A stretch of 64,000 nucleotides of DNA from Acidobacteriota bacterium (GCA_016712445.1 JADJRB010000001.1:434001-498000); one strand, 5' to 3'; counted from the first letter of the stretch, positions 1 through 9,229 are shown. The notes: generated by a model not told the origin, from the letters alone. Translations and numbers: made by a program.

Positions 1-490
1 GACGAGCCCGGGCGGGCGCGAGATCGTGCTCTACCGGGTCCAACCAGGCGATGTTTGTCTGCAGACCTTCACCTGCCTCGCCGAAGGGCGGGTCTATTCC
101 GCCGAGGGTGTGGCCGAGACCGAACTTAAAGGTGAGCTGATCCCGCCTGCGGAATACGAACGGCGGCTGGCGGAAGACCCCGACTTCCGCCGCCGCGTTT
201 TCATGGCCGTGGCGCACCGGTTTGCCGACTTCGAACACCTGGTGGAATCGCTCGCCTCGGCCAGCATCGAAGCGCGCCTTGCCGAGGCGCTTCTCGCACG
301 CGCCGACGCGCAGGACGACGTGCACCTGACGCATGACGCACTCGCCGCCGAGATCGGTTCGGCCCGCGAAGTCGTGAGCCGCCAACTGGCCCGGTTCGAA
401 CGGGCCGGCCTGGTCGGCCTGTCGCGCGGAAAGGTGACGCTGCGGGCGAAATCCGTCCTGCAAAGGAAAGCCGCCGGTTCGGTGACTTAG
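1..490 (+). CDS. Crp/Fnr-family transcription regulator, C-terminal part (5' end outside window)
   Basis: The reading frame is open from base 2, so the gene starts before the window; an internal GTG at 26 is not the true start. About 162 residues are visible: the end of a cyclic-nucleotide-binding-like beta-roll, a dimerisation helix, then a C-terminal winged helix-turn-helix (HDALAAEIGSAREVVSRQL is the recognition region). This architecture is that of Crp/Fnr regulators acting as dimers on DNA. The ligand or cofactor cannot be told because the N-terminus is missing. It lies 57 bp upstream of a DUF2892 membrane gene on the same strand, a pairing often seen in proteobacteria and suggesting that it regulates or is co-transcribed with that gene. 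Confidence 0.85.
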   Translation, partial: TSPGGREIVLYRVQPGDVCLQTFTCLAEGRVYSAEGVAETELKGELIPPAEYERRLAEDPDFRRRVFMAVAHRFADFEHLVESLASASIEARLAEALLARADAQDDVHLTHDALAAEIGSAREVVSRQLARFERAGLVGLSRGKVTLRAKSVLQRKAAGSVT

Positions 491-547
491 TCACCGACGC
501 CTTGGCCGGGCCGGCTTAAAGTGTCTCCATCAACAAAGGAGACCGCC

Positions 548-745
548 ATGTTCAAGACCAATGAAGGCACCCTCGACCGCGCCCTGCGCGTGATTGCAGG
601 CCTCGTACTCATCGGCCTCGTCTTCGTCGGACCCAAGATCGTCTGGGGCTGGATCGGCCTTGTACCGCTGATCACCGGCCTTGCCGGCACCTGCCCGGTC
701 TACAGTCTCTTGGGCATCAGCACCTGCCCGATGAAAAAGGGCTAG
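548..745 (+). CDS. DUF2892 (YgaP-like) small inner-membrane protein
   Basis: A 65-residue protein starting MFKTNEGTLDR. The ATG at 548 is chosen because AAAGGAG lies just upstream at 536-542; the longer frame from 521 has no such site. Two hydrophobic helices (about residues 14-32 and 35-55) and the ending GTCPVYSLLGISTCP match DUF2892, the membrane part of rhodanese-like YgaP proteins. Here the domain is free-standing without rhodanese. The two cysteines near the C-terminus may handle sulfur or sense redox state, but that is inference. It follows a Crp/Fnr gene and is followed by a hairpin. Confidence 0.85.
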   Translation: MFKTNEGTLDRALRVIAGLVLIGLVFVGPKIVWGWIGLVPLITGLAGTCPVYSLLGISTCPMKKG

Positions 746-752
746 AGCAAAG

Positions 753-777
753 CGCGATCTGATGGAATCAGATCGCG
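753..777. terminator. Perfect hairpin after the DUF2892 gene
   Basis: Arms of 11 bases (CGCGATCTGAT and ATCAGATCGCG) flank a GGA loop 8 bases after the DUF2892 stop. No long T-run follows on the plus strand (GTTCTC), so it is either a weak terminator or a copy of a dispersed palindrome. It separates the plus-strand DUF2892 gene from the end of the minus-strand Mla operon, where a bidirectional terminator would be expected. Confidence 0.6.
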
Positions 778-855
778 TTCTCAAGGCTTTCGGATTGATC
801 GAAAGTTCTTGCGCTCAACCGGCGCCCACTTGAGCGAAATTTGCTCTTGGCCCGC

Positions 856-1437
856 CTATTCCGGCGCGCGCGTCTCCTGCGCGATGAAGCCTGCGAGTTC
901 GCTGACGCAGGCGCGGCCGGCATCGGTGAGCGCCTTGGCGCGGGCGGCGTTCGACGGATCGAGTGCGATGGCGGAGGTGGCAAGACTGGTCTGCGAGACC
1001 ACCTTGCGCGCACGCCCGGTCAGCAGCGTGGCATCGAGCCGGCAGCGCGCCGTCTCGCCATAAAGCGTGAACTCCGACAGGCGCCACTGCACCTCGAACT
1101 GCGTCGGCCCCGACATGTTCGATGCGAGCGCGGCGAACTGGCCCTCGCCGCTGAGCGAATCCAGAAGGGCGCCCTGCATCATCTCGGTCGCATTGTCCGT
1201 CCACTGCACACCGCGCACGATGCGCAGGGCGCCGGTCTCGTCTTCGGCAGCGATCGTGCGGCCAGAGAAAAGGCGCGAAGCCTCAGGCTCGTGGATCGTG
1301 ACGGTCGCGGTGAGCCGGTGCATCGGCTCCATCGGGCCGATGCGGTAATAGGCATCCGGCGCCTCAGGCTGTTTCAGCACATTGACGCAGCCGCCGAGGG
1401 CCGCGAACGCTGCGACAAGGACCAGTTTCCGGATCAT
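856..1437 (-). CDS. ABC-type transport auxiliary lipoprotein (PqiC/DUF330-like)
   Basis: A 193-residue protein with a short lipoprotein signal and lipobox LGGC (Cys17), so it should be anchored to a membrane on the periplasmic side. The rest fits the PqiC-like auxiliary lipoproteins that accompany MCE transporters (TATVTIHEPEASRLFSGRTIA and a late conserved Cys). It is the last gene of the Mla/MCE operon; its start overlaps the end of the mlaD-like gene by 4 bases, which implies translational coupling. It probably links the MCE ring to the outer membrane. Family assignment rests on context plus the lipoprotein layout; sequence divergence is high. Confidence 0.8.
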   Translation of the reverse strand: MIRKLVLVAAFAALGGCVNVLKQPEAPDAYYRIGPMEPMHRLTATVTIHEPEASRLFSGRTIAAEDETGALRIVRGVQWTDNATEMMQGALLDSLSGEGQFAALASNMSGPTQFEVQWRLSEFTLYGETARCRLDATLLTGRARKVVSQTSLATSAIALDPSNAARAKALTDAGRACVSELAGFIAQETRAPE

Positions 1438-2390
1438 CGCTTCTTCTCCTCGTAAGGCAGGGGTTCGCCGACGACGAAGCCTTGCGGATTGCGCTCGATC
1501 TCGCGCACGGCGCGGTCGAGGCGGTTGATCAGTACACGCAGATCCTGGCTGGCGGCCGACGTATTTTCGAAGGTCTGGGTCGCCGGGCCTTCCATGACGG
1601 CCGTGGCCGCCGCAACCGTCCGCTGTGTCTGGGCCAGCGTTTCGGTCGCCGCCGTCGCGACCGTGCGGAAGTCGCCAACCAGTGTCTTCAGGTCTTCGCC
1701 CGCGCCGGTGATCGCGGTATTCGCCGACACGCTGACCGAGCCGAACTCGTTGGAGGCCGTTTCAAATGCCGCCGCAGCATCGGACACATCCTTCAGCGTC
1801 GCCGACGCTTCGCTGACGAGCCCCTTGTCGCCGGCGAGCTGCGTGGTGAGCGTCTCGATATTGTGGATCGAAGTGGTGATGGAGGCGATGTTCTCGTCGG
1901 TTAGGATCTTGTTGATGCCGTCAAAAGTGAGGTTCGCGCGCCCCAGCGCTTGCGCGCCGCCGGCAACGATCTGGTCCACCAGCGTGCGCTCCGACTTGAT
2001 GATCGGCACGGGCTGACCCGGCTTGCCTTCGAGCGGCCGGCCGGTGCCCGCGCTGATCTGGACGAACGTGATGCCGGTGATGCCGGCGAGCTGGATCGAG
2101 GCAGTCGAGTCTTCCCTGATCGGCGTTTCGCGCGACACCCGGATATGGGTGCGCACCTTGGACGGGTCGGCCTTGTCGATGCGCACGGTGGCCACCTCGC
2201 CCACCTTGACGCCGATATAGCGGACGGCGGCGCCCTGCTCGAGCGAGACCGGCCCATCGAACACGATGTCATAGGCCTTGAAGTCACGCTGGAACTCGGA
2301 CTGGCCGAGCCAGAGCACGAAGCCGGCAACAAGGGCGGTCGCGATGACCACAAGGGCCCCTATCAGGGCATAGTTTGCGCGGGTTTCCAT
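1434..2390 (-). CDS. MlaD-family MCE-domain substrate-binding protein
   Basis: A 318-residue protein with one N-terminal membrane helix (about residues 8-28), an MCE domain (about 39-115, with the pattern GAAVRYIGVKVGEV followed by GITFVQ), and a long helical C-terminal half rich in Ala, Thr and Leu. MCE proteins form hexameric rings in the periplasm that carry phospholipids between membranes. It lies 7 bases downstream of the ATPase gene in a four-gene operon. The long helical tail is longer than in E. coli MlaD and resembles tube-forming MCE proteins. The transported lipid and its direction cannot be deduced. Confidence 0.9.
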   Translation of the reverse strand: METRANYALIGALVVIATALVAGFVLWLGQSEFQRDFKAYDIVFDGPVSLEQGAAVRYIGVKVGEVATVRIDKADPSKVRTHIRVSRETPIREDSTASIQLAGITGITFVQISAGTGRPLEGKPGQPVPIIKSERTLVDQIVAGGAQALGRANLTFDGINKILTDENIASITTSIHNIETLTTQLAGDKGLVSEASATLKDVSDAAAAFETASNEFGSVSVSANTAITGAGEDLKTLVGDFRTVATAATETLAQTQRTVAAATAVMEGPATQTFENTSAASQDLRVLINRLDRAVREIERNPQGFVVGEPLPYEEKKR

Positions 2391-2397
2391 GCTCGTT

Positions 2398-3177
2398 CTA
2401 AGCCTCTTCTTCCGTCATTGGCGCCGCCGCACGTCCGCGCGGCCCGCTGAAATACTCCTGGATCCAGGGATGATCGACGCGTCTGAGCTCCGCTATCGTT
2501 CCCATCGCCAGCACATGCTTCTCGCCGAGCACCACGATGCGGTCGCACGTGGCGTGCAGCGTATCGACATCGTGCGTCACGAGGAAGACCGTGAGGCCGA
2601 GCGCGCGCTGCAGCGAACGGACGAGTTCGTCGAAGGCGGCGGCGGTGATCGGGTCGAGGCCGGCGGTCGGCTCATCGAGGAACAGGAGTTCGGGATCGAG
2701 CGCGAGCGCACGCGCGAGGGCGGCGCGCTTGCGCATGCCGCCTGAAAGGTCTGACGGAAACTTGTCGCCGGCGCTGGCGCCGAGGCCTGACAGGCGAATC
2801 TTCATGTCGGCCAGGTCACGCATCAGGGCCGCGCTAAGTTTCGTGTGCTCCTTCATCGGCACCATGACGTTCTCGCGCACCGTGAGGTTCGAGAACAGCG
2901 CGCCGTCCTGGAACATGATGCCCCAGCGGCGCTCGACCGCCGTGCGCTCCTCTGCGGGCAGCGTCTCGAGACGCTGGCCGAACACTTCGATGCTGCCGCT
3001 TTCCGGCGCCTTCAGGCCGGTGATGGTGCGCAGCAGGACGGATTTGCCGCAGCCGGACGGACCGATCACGCCGATGATCTCGCCGCGCGGCAGGTCGAGA
3101 TCGAGATGCTCGAACACCGTCGTGCTGCCGAAGGCGACCGTGAGGTCACGTATACGGATGATCGGATCGCTGCTCAT
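2398..3177 (-). CDS. MlaF-family ABC transporter ATP-binding protein
   Basis: A 259-residue ATPase with Walker A GPSGCGKS (residues 39-46), signature LSGGM (144-148) and Walker B LLFLDEP (164-170). The LSGGM form and the segment following it are typical of MCE-system ATPases such as MlaF/Ttg2A. It energises phospholipid movement by the MlaE permease in the inner membrane. Its ATG overlaps the stop of the permease gene by four bases, so both are probably translated together. It is in the canonical order permease, ATPase, MCE protein, lipoprotein. Confidence 0.93.
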   Translation of the reverse strand: MSSDPIIRIRDLTVAFGSTTVFEHLDLDLPRGEIIGVIGPSGCGKSVLLRTITGLKAPESGSIEVFGQRLETLPAEERTAVERRWGIMFQDGALFSNLTVRENVMVPMKEHTKLSAALMRDLADMKIRLSGLGASAGDKFPSDLSGGMRKRAALARALALDPELLFLDEPTAGLDPITAAAFDELVRSLQRALGLTVFLVTHDVDTLHATCDRIVVLGEKHVLAMGTIAELRRVDHPWIQEYFSGPRGRAAAPMTEEEA

Positions 3178-4298
3178 ATGCCCATCTGCATGTAGAAGAT
3201 GGCGAACAGCGCATCGAGCACGATGATCGCGAAGATGGCCTGCACGACCGAAGTCGTGGTGCGATGGCCGAGGGATTGCACGCTGCCGCCGGTGAGCAGG
3301 CCCTGCCGGCAGGCGATCAGCGCCACGACCAGGCCGAAGACCGGCGCCTTCGACATGCCGACCCAGAACTGGTCGAGCGGCACCGCATTGCGCAGGCGTT
3401 CGATGAACAGGCCGGGGTTGATGTCGAGCGATGTCCAGCCGACGATGATGCCCCCGGCGATGCCGGACAGCGTGGCAACGAAGGCGAGGATCGGCGTCAT
3501 CACCAGCATCGCCAGGACGCGCGGCGCCACGAGCACCTCCATCGGCTTCAAGCCGAGCGTCTGCATCGCGTCGATTTCCTGGCGCATCCGCATGGTGCCG
3601 ATCTGCGCCGTGAAGGACGAGTTGGTGCGCCCCGCCAGCACGATTCCGGTAAGCACGACCCCGAACTCGCGCAGCATCGAGAAGCCGATCAGCTCGACGG
3701 TGAACACTTCAAGGTCGAAATCGCGCAAGGTCGTCGCGCCGATGAAAGCGACCACCATGCCGACGAAGAAGGACAGGAAGGCGATGATCGGGATGGCATT
3801 GAGGCCGGCTTCTTCCATCACCGACACGATGGAGGTCCAGCGCATCTTCCACGGGGTCAGCAGCAGGCGGACGAGCGTGACGAGCGTCTCGCCCAGGAAT
3901 GCGAGCGTGGCGACCACCTCCTGCACGAACGCAACCGTATTGCGCCCGAGGCTTTCGAGAAGGTCGATCAGGTTGACGGCCCGCGGAGGCGACTTCTCGG
4001 CCGGATCGGCGACGGCATGAACCTGCGCGATCAGCCCGGCGGCCGTCGCGTGCTCGCCGCGCAGAAGTGGCGGAAATGTCCCGATGGCACGCACAGCCCG
4101 GTCAATCACGAAGGCGCCCGCCGTGTCGAGCCGGCCGAGCCCGGAGACGTCGATCTGCGCTGCCGGCGGCAGGTCGAGCGCCGAAAACGCCGGCTCGACC
4201 GTATGCAGCGTCGCCACGGTCCAGTCGCCCGACAGGCGGAGGATCGTCTCTTCGTCACTCGACTCGAGCGCGAATCCGGGGTCGACAGGGTGCAACAT
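3174..4298 (-). CDS. MlaE-family permease with fused N-terminal STAS domain
   Basis: A 374-residue inner-membrane permease. Residues about 10-95 form a STAS-like domain (ILRLSGDWTVATL, then IDVSGLGRLDTAGAFVID), and residues about 115-374 are the MlaE permease with several membrane helices and the conserved EVFTVELIGFSMLREFGVVLTGIVLAGR region. In E. coli the STAS part is a separate protein (MlaB) that regulates the ATPase; here it is fused to the permease. First gene of the operon. The 87-bp gap before it is shared with the divergent epimerase gene and must hold both promoters. Confidence 0.92.
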   Translation of the reverse strand: MLHPVDPGFALESSDEETILRLSGDWTVATLHTVEPAFSALDLPPAAQIDVSGLGRLDTAGAFVIDRAVRAIGTFPPLLRGEHATAAGLIAQVHAVADPAEKSPPRAVNLIDLLESLGRNTVAFVQEVVATLAFLGETLVTLVRLLLTPWKMRWTSIVSVMEEAGLNAIPIIAFLSFFVGMVVAFIGATTLRDFDLEVFTVELIGFSMLREFGVVLTGIVLAGRTNSSFTAQIGTMRMRQEIDAMQTLGLKPMEVLVAPRVLAMLVMTPILAFVATLSGIAGGIIVGWTSLDINPGLFIERLRNAVPLDQFWVGMSKAPVFGLVVALIACRQGLLTGGSVQSLGHRTTTSVVQAIFAIIVLDALFAIFYMQMGI

Positions 4299-4385
4299 GC
4301 GGCTTGGTGACCTGACCTTTCTAACAAAACATGCTTAAGCACAGGGCTGGCCAGTCCAACACATTTCACCTCTCGGGATTAACCT

Positions 4386-5369
4386 ATGCGCAAGCGGAAG
4401 CTCGAAATCGTCCATGTTTCCTCGCCTTTGCGCGCCGCCTTCGCAATTTCGCGGGGGGCGAAGACGCATGCGGACACGGTCCAGGTACGCCTTGTCGAAG
4501 GTGAAAACGCGGGCCGCGGGGAGTGTGTTCCGTATGCGCGCTTCGGAGAAACGACCGCGTCCGTGATGGCGGCCATCGAATCCGTGCGCGCGGCCCTCGA
4601 AGACGGGATGGACCTCGCGGCGCTGCAGGACGCCCTTCCGCCGGGCGCCGCACGCTGCGCGGTGGATTGCGCGCTGTGGGATCTCGCCGCCAAACAGGCC
4701 GGCAAACCGGTCTGGCAACTCGCCGGCCTGCCCGCGCCGCGCCCGGTCGAGACCGCCGTCACGATCAGCCTTGCGGCGCCGGACGAGATGGCCGAAGCGG
4801 CCCGCACCGCGCCCGGCAAGCTGCTGAAGCTGAAACTCGGCGGCCCCGAAGACCTCGACCGGATCAAGGCCGTCCACGCGGCCCGCCCCGATGCGCGCCT
4901 GATCGTCGACGCCAACGAAGGCCTCGCGGCGGACGCGTTTCCCGCCATTGCCAAGGCGGCGGCGAAGCTCGGCGTCGTGTTGATCGAGCAACCCTTTCCC
5001 GCCGGCAAGGACGAGGCGCTGATCCGGCGGCCAGGCCCTGTTGCGGTGTGTGCGGACGAAAGCGCCCATACGAGCGCCGACATCCAGACGCTCGCGAAGG
5101 CCTATGATGCGGTGAACGTAAAACTGGACAAGGCAGGCGGGCTGACCGAAGCGCTCGCAATGGTGCGCGCCGCGCGCCAGTCCGGCATGGGCGTGATGGT
5201 CGGCTGCATGGTGGCCGGCTCGCTGTCGATAGCGCCCGCCGTTCTGCTCGCGGGTCTTGCCGACGCTGCGGATGTGGACGGACCGCTCTGGCTGGCCGAA
5301 GACATCGCGGACGGGTTGGCGATTGAGGGCGGGATGGTATCGCCGCCCAGCACGTCGCTCTGGGGGTGA
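4386..5369 (+). CDS. Enolase-superfamily dipeptide epimerase (L-Ala-D/L-Glu epimerase-like)
   Basis: A 327-residue enolase-superfamily enzyme of the muconate-lactonizing subgroup. Visible catalytic residues are the KLK motif (Lys148/Lys150), metal ligands Asp175 (VDAN), Glu201 (IEQPF) and Asp224 (ADES), and the second base Lys246 (NVKLDKAGG). This set fits L-Ala-D/L-Glu epimerases, which recycle murein peptides by epimerising L-Ala-D-Glu. At 327 residues it is close to the E. coli YcjG length. It is divergent from the Mla operon and convergent with an ABC-F gene 12 bases away. The exact dipeptide specificity is not readable from the sequence. Confidence 0.85.
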   Translation: MRKRKLEIVHVSSPLRAAFAISRGAKTHADTVQVRLVEGENAGRGECVPYARFGETTASVMAAIESVRAALEDGMDLAALQDALPPGAARCAVDCALWDLAAKQAGKPVWQLAGLPAPRPVETAVTISLAAPDEMAEAARTAPGKLLKLKLGGPEDLDRIKAVHAARPDARLIVDANEGLAADAFPAIAKAAAKLGVVLIEQPFPAGKDEALIRRPGPVAVCADESAHTSADIQTLAKAYDAVNVKLDKAGGLTEALAMVRAARQSGMGVMVGCMVAGSLSIAPAVLLAGLADAADVDGPLWLAEDIADGLAIEGGMVSPPSTSLWG

Positions 5370-5380
5370 CCCTCGTCCGC

Positions 5381-7264
5381 TCAGCGCACCGCGGCGTCGT
5401 AAGCCTCTGACGCTTCCAGCCAGACGAGCTCCGCAGCCTCCTTCTCGGATACGTAGCGCGCGCGCTCCTTGAGGCGCTGCTTCATTTCGTGCGGCGCGAT
5501 ATCCGGCCGCGCCACTTCGGCATCAAGCGAAGCGATCTTGGCGGCGAGACGCTCCATCGTCTTCTCCGCATCCTGCGCCTTCTTGCGCAGCGGCGCGGCA
5601 GCTTCGCGGGCCTGCGCGGCCTTGCGGCGCTGTTCGTCCTTGTCCTGACTTTCGCCGGAAGCACCCTTCGACGCGGACGCCTTCTCCCGGTCGGTGCTCA
5701 GCACCAGCGTGCGATAGTCGTTGAGGTCGCCGTCATAGCGCGACACACGGCCATCCTTTACCAGCCAGAGCTCATCCGCCGTCGCCTCCGCAAGGTAGAC
5801 GTCGTGGGTGATCAGCAGCACGGCGCCGGGAAAGTCGTTGATCGCGTAGATCAGCGCTTCGCGGCTGTCGATATCAAGGTGCGAGGTTGGCTCGTCGAGG
5901 ATCAGGATGTGCGGCTTTTCGAGCGCGATCAGGCCGAGAATGAGGCGCACCTTCTCGCCGCCGGACAGGGCCTCGACCTTGGTTTCGACCTTCTCGTGGC
6001 TGAACCCCATCTGCGCGGCGACCGAGCGCTGCTTGGCCGGCGGCGTGCCTTGCGGCAGGGCGCGCATGACGTGTTCGAGCAGCGTGTCGCCGGCGGTCAG
6101 TTCGTCCAGCTGGTCCTGCGAGAAATACCCGATACGGACGGCTTTGGGTGCCAACCGCCTGCCCGCCATCAGCGGCAGGCGCTCAGCGATGGATTTCACC
6201 AGCGTCGTCTTGCCCTGCCCGTTGGTGCCGACAATCGCCACCCGGTCATCCGGGTCCAGACGAATATCCACACCGCTTAGGATTCGCGCACCGGCGCCAT
6301 AGCCAAGGTCTGCGCCCTTGATCTCCAGCAGCGGCGGCGAGAGTTTGGAGTCCGGCGCCGGGAAGCTGAAAGGTGTCGTGCGCTCGGCAATCGGGATCTG
6401 CACATCCTGCATCTTCTCGAGCATCTTGACGCGGCTTTGCGCTTGCCGCGCCTTCGAGGCCTTGGCGCGGAACCGGTCCACGAAGGCCTGCAGGTGTTCG
6501 CGCTCGGCGGCCTGCTTGGCGCGCTGGCTTTCGAGCTGCGCCAACTTCGCCGCGCGCAGGCGCAGCCAGTCGTCATAGCCGCCCGGCGTGATCGACAGTT
6601 TCTTGTGTTCCAGCGCCAGCGTGTGCGTGACGCTGCGATTGAGCAGCTCGCGGTCATGGCTGACGATCAGCACCGTGTTCGGATACTTGCGCAGGTAGCC
6701 TTCCAGCCAGGCGGCGCCTTCAAGGTCGAGATAGTTCGACGGCTCGTCGAGGAGCAGCAGGTCCGGCTGGGCGAACAGGGCGCCGGCAATCGCCGCGCGC
6801 ATCCGCCAGCCGCCGGAGAACTCCCGCGTCGCGCGCGACAGGTCGGCATGCTGGAAGCCGAGCCCCATCAGCACCTCGGCGGCGCGCGCCTCGGCCGACC
6901 AGGCATCGATGTCGAGCAGGCGCGCATGGATCTCGCCGATCCGGTCCGGGTCTGTGGCGGTCTCGGCCTCGGTCATCAGCGCGTGGCGCTCGGAATCGGC
7001 CTGCAGCACCACGTCCATGATCGTATCGTCGCTGGGCGCCACTTCCTGCGCCACCCAGCCGAGGCGGGCACCGTTCTGCAGGCGGATCGGGCTGTCCTTG
7101 CCGGGCGAATTGATTTCCTCGCGGATCAGGCGCAGCAGCGTCGACTTGCCCGTGCCGTTGCGCCCGATCAGGCCGACCTTCCAGCCAGCGGAAATCCGCG
7201 CCGACGCCGATTCAAACAGCGGGCGCGCTTCAACGCGGTAGTCGAGGTTGCGGATTTCCAGCAT
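5381..7264 (-). CDS. ABC-F family ATPase (YheS/Uup-like)
   Basis: A 627-residue soluble protein with two ABC domains and no membrane segments. Walker A motifs are GRNGTGKS (34-41) and GTNGQGKT (346-353); signature motifs are FSGGW (149-153) in the first domain and LSGGE in the second. Between the domains (about 236-295) lies the charged P-site tRNA interaction linker typical of ABC-F proteins, and a helical coiled-coil tail covers about 530-610. ABC-F proteins bind the ribosomal E-site and act on stalled or antibiotic-blocked translation. The layout with a C-terminal coiled coil resembles YheS/Uup; which of these it matches best needs a tree. Confidence 0.93.
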   Translation of the reverse strand: MLEIRNLDYRVEARPLFESASARISAGWKVGLIGRNGTGKSTLLRLIREEINSPGKDSPIRLQNGARLGWVAQEVAPSDDTIMDVVLQADSERHALMTEAETATDPDRIGEIHARLLDIDAWSAEARAAEVLMGLGFQHADLSRATREFSGGWRMRAAIAGALFAQPDLLLLDEPSNYLDLEGAAWLEGYLRKYPNTVLIVSHDRELLNRSVTHTLALEHKKLSITPGGYDDWLRLRAAKLAQLESQRAKQAAEREHLQAFVDRFRAKASKARQAQSRVKMLEKMQDVQIPIAERTTPFSFPAPDSKLSPPLLEIKGADLGYGAGARILSGVDIRLDPDDRVAIVGTNGQGKTTLVKSIAERLPLMAGRRLAPKAVRIGYFSQDQLDELTAGDTLLEHVMRALPQGTPPAKQRSVAAQMGFSHEKVETKVEALSGGEKVRLILGLIALEKPHILILDEPTSHLDIDSREALIYAINDFPGAVLLITHDVYLAEATADELWLVKDGRVSRYDGDLNDYRTLVLSTDREKASASKGASGESQDKDEQRRKAAQAREAAAPLRKKAQDAEKTMERLAAKIASLDAEVARPDIAPHEMKQRLKERARYVSEKEAAELVWLEASEAYDAAVR

Positions 7265-7381
7265 CGGCGTCCCATACCCGCTCGAAACGGAAAAGACACG
7301 CTAAAAGCACTGCAAAATTACATCGCCGCCATGCTGCAGCCACGCCCCATTGCGGCCATGTTGCACCGCAACAATCCGGGC

Positions 7382-8017
7382 ATGGCAAATCGCAGTTTCC
7401 CCGTCCATCTGGACAGCGGCGAGGCGGTCCTCGTTCGGCCCATCGGGCGGCACGATGCCGGCCGTATGCGGGCCGGAATCGCCGCGCTTTCTGACCATTC
7501 CCGTTATCTGCGCTTCTTCAATGGCTCGCAGACCCTGCCCGACCATGTGATCGAGCGCCTGTGCGACGCGGACGGCTGGAAACACATAGCCTGGGGCGCG
7601 ATTGACCTTGCTTCGCCCGGCCAGCCCGCCATCGGGGCGGTTCACGCCATTCGCCGCGGAACGAGCCGGGAGGCGGAACTGGCCCTCGCCGTGCTGGATG
7701 ACTGGCACGGCAAGGGGCTCGCCCGGCTGCTGCTGACCGGCGTGATCGCGGACGCACGCGCCGCCGGCATCACCCATCTGACGGCGGAGACGCTCGCAGA
7801 GAACCGCGCATCCCGGCAACTCTTCCGAAGCCTCGGGGGGCTTTCGGTGCACCGCGACGGGCCGGTGGTCAGCTACCGGTTCGATATCGAGACGGCCGCG
7901 CAGAGGCTGGAAGGCCTGACGCAAACACCGGCCGGCGACATCCTCCGCTCGGGACTGCAGCAGCACGGCGCCGCTCAGGCCTTCGAACCGCCTGCCCGCG
8001 CGCGAAGTTCCGTCTGA
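7382..8017 (+). CDS. GNAT-family N-acetyltransferase
   Basis: About 211 residues from the ATG at 7382; in-frame ATGs at 7358 and 7331 are possible and none has a clear ribosome binding site. I chose 7382 because the GNAT fold begins immediately after it (VHLDSGEAVLVRPIGRHD). The acetyl-CoA-binding motif is seen as LALAVLDDWHGKGLARLLLTGVIADARAAG followed by the typical AENRASRQLFRSLG helix. The acceptor is unknown. It is transcribed divergently from the ABC-F gene and abuts the 3' end of the minus-strand CrtC-like gene with no gap. Confidence 0.8.
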   Translation: MANRSFPVHLDSGEAVLVRPIGRHDAGRMRAGIAALSDHSRYLRFFNGSQTLPDHVIERLCDADGWKHIAWGAIDLASPGQPAIGAVHAIRRGTSREAELALAVLDDWHGKGLARLLLTGVIADARAAGITHLTAETLAENRASRQLFRSLGGLSVHRDGPVVSYRFDIETAAQRLEGLTQTPAGDILRSGLQQHGAAQAFEPPARARSSV

Positions 8018-9130
8018 TCAGGCCGCCCCGTCCAGGATGTCCTTGAAGCCCGACGGCACATGGGGGCCGAGGAAGAGCTGTTCGAACGTGCCGATGCCTT
8101 CCGAGCCGGACCCGTCCGGCCCCTTGTGGACCGCCTTGACGATTTCCTGGATGTGCAGGTTCTCCGGCATTTGCCAGGGCGTCTTCGGCGGCTCGAAATC
8201 CTCGCGCACCACTTTCAGCTGGTCGCCCTGGAAGGCGCCGTGGCGCCAGACCGGGTGGCCGTAGCCGATGCCCTTCATCAGGAACGTGCCGAGCGGCGTG
8301 AACTCCACCGTATGCGGACGGCCGGAGGGGTCCTTCACAGACAGCGTCGCCGACTGCATGCGCCGCGTGCCTTTGGCATAGCGCACGTCCATCTTCGGGT
8401 CGCTGAGGTGGATGCCCTCGCCCTGTTTCGAGCCGTCCATCACCAGCGAGGCGCGCTGGTTCCAGGGCTCGCCCGCACCGTCCTCGTTGACATGGAAGAA
8501 CATTGACAGGTTCGGGAAATTGGTCGGCGTCCAGATCCAGTAGAATTGCGGCGGCACGGCGGGGATTGCCGGCTGCGGGTCCGGTGCGCCGATCGGGCGC
8601 ACGCCCCAGCTGCGGTCGCGCGTGCCGGTCCAGCTCGCGGGATCGACCTTCTCTTCCTTGCCGTCCATCTTCAGCGTGCCGGACCAGCGGCCGTTCTGTG
8701 TCATCCGGGTCAGATCCATCATCATCCGCGGACCGATGCGGCGCGTGAAGCGCGGCTCCTCGATCGGAAAGGCCCGGCCGGTGAACTCGACGTCGAGCGC
8801 GAGGCCCTCGGTCTCCTTCAGCGTCAAGCGCACTTTCTTAAGCGGTTCGATCACCGAGACCGACAGCGGCCCCACGAACGTGTCCATCCGCTCCATGTTG
8901 AGCGGGCGCGACATGAAGATCGAGGCCTGCTTGCCATCGCGCAGGATCGAGACCGAGCCGTCGATGATGTTGAGGTGCGGATAAACGCCCATCGCCGCAG
9001 CGAAGAAGGTTTTCCCGTCGGCGCTGTAGCCGTTGAAGAAATAGCGGTCGTAGAAATTGCGGTCCGACCCGGCGAAAGCCACAGGCTCCGGCGTCTGGTG
9101 GATCGGGAACTCGTCTCCGGCGGTGAGCAT
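8018..9130 (-). CDS. CrtC/AttH-like protein of unknown function
   Basis: A 370-residue soluble protein. The ATG at 9130 is chosen over an upstream start at 9202 because AAGGAAGG lies six to seven bases before it. The sequence shows two beta-rich halves with motifs such as WSGTLKMDGKEEKVDPASW, then TRDRSWGVRP and FYWIWTPTNFP. This recalls the lipocalin-like AttH/hydroxyneurosporene-synthase group, whose members bind or hydrate hydrophobic molecules. No catalytic residue can be pointed to. A divergent hotdog thioesterase lies next to it, which would fit lipid or polyketide metabolism, but the function is not known. Confidence 0.6.
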   Translation of the reverse strand: MLTAGDEFPIHQTPEPVAFAGSDRNFYDRYFFNGYSADGKTFFAAAMGVYPHLNIIDGSVSILRDGKQASIFMSRPLNMERMDTFVGPLSVSVIEPLKKVRLTLKETEGLALDVEFTGRAFPIEEPRFTRRIGPRMMMDLTRMTQNGRWSGTLKMDGKEEKVDPASWTGTRDRSWGVRPIGAPDPQPAIPAVPPQFYWIWTPTNFPNLSMFFHVNEDGAGEPWNQRASLVMDGSKQGEGIHLSDPKMDVRYAKGTRRMQSATLSVKDPSGRPHTVEFTPLGTFLMKGIGYGHPVWRHGAFQGDQLKVVREDFEPPKTPWQMPENLHIQEIVKAVHKGPDGSGSEGIGTFEQLFLGPHVPSGFKDILDGAA

Positions 9131-9229
9131 GCGGCGTCCTTCCTTGGCGTGACCACTTGGCGCGGGTCGTTGACGACAGGTTGGCGCCGGGTCATGTGAC
9201 AATCAAGACGTTCCCCCGCGAGAGGATGC

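Noticed and set aside
6437..7381. The upstream extension of the GNAT frame across the ABC-F gene
   Set aside because: The GNAT domain starts near 7382; the extension is antisense to the ABC-F ATPase.
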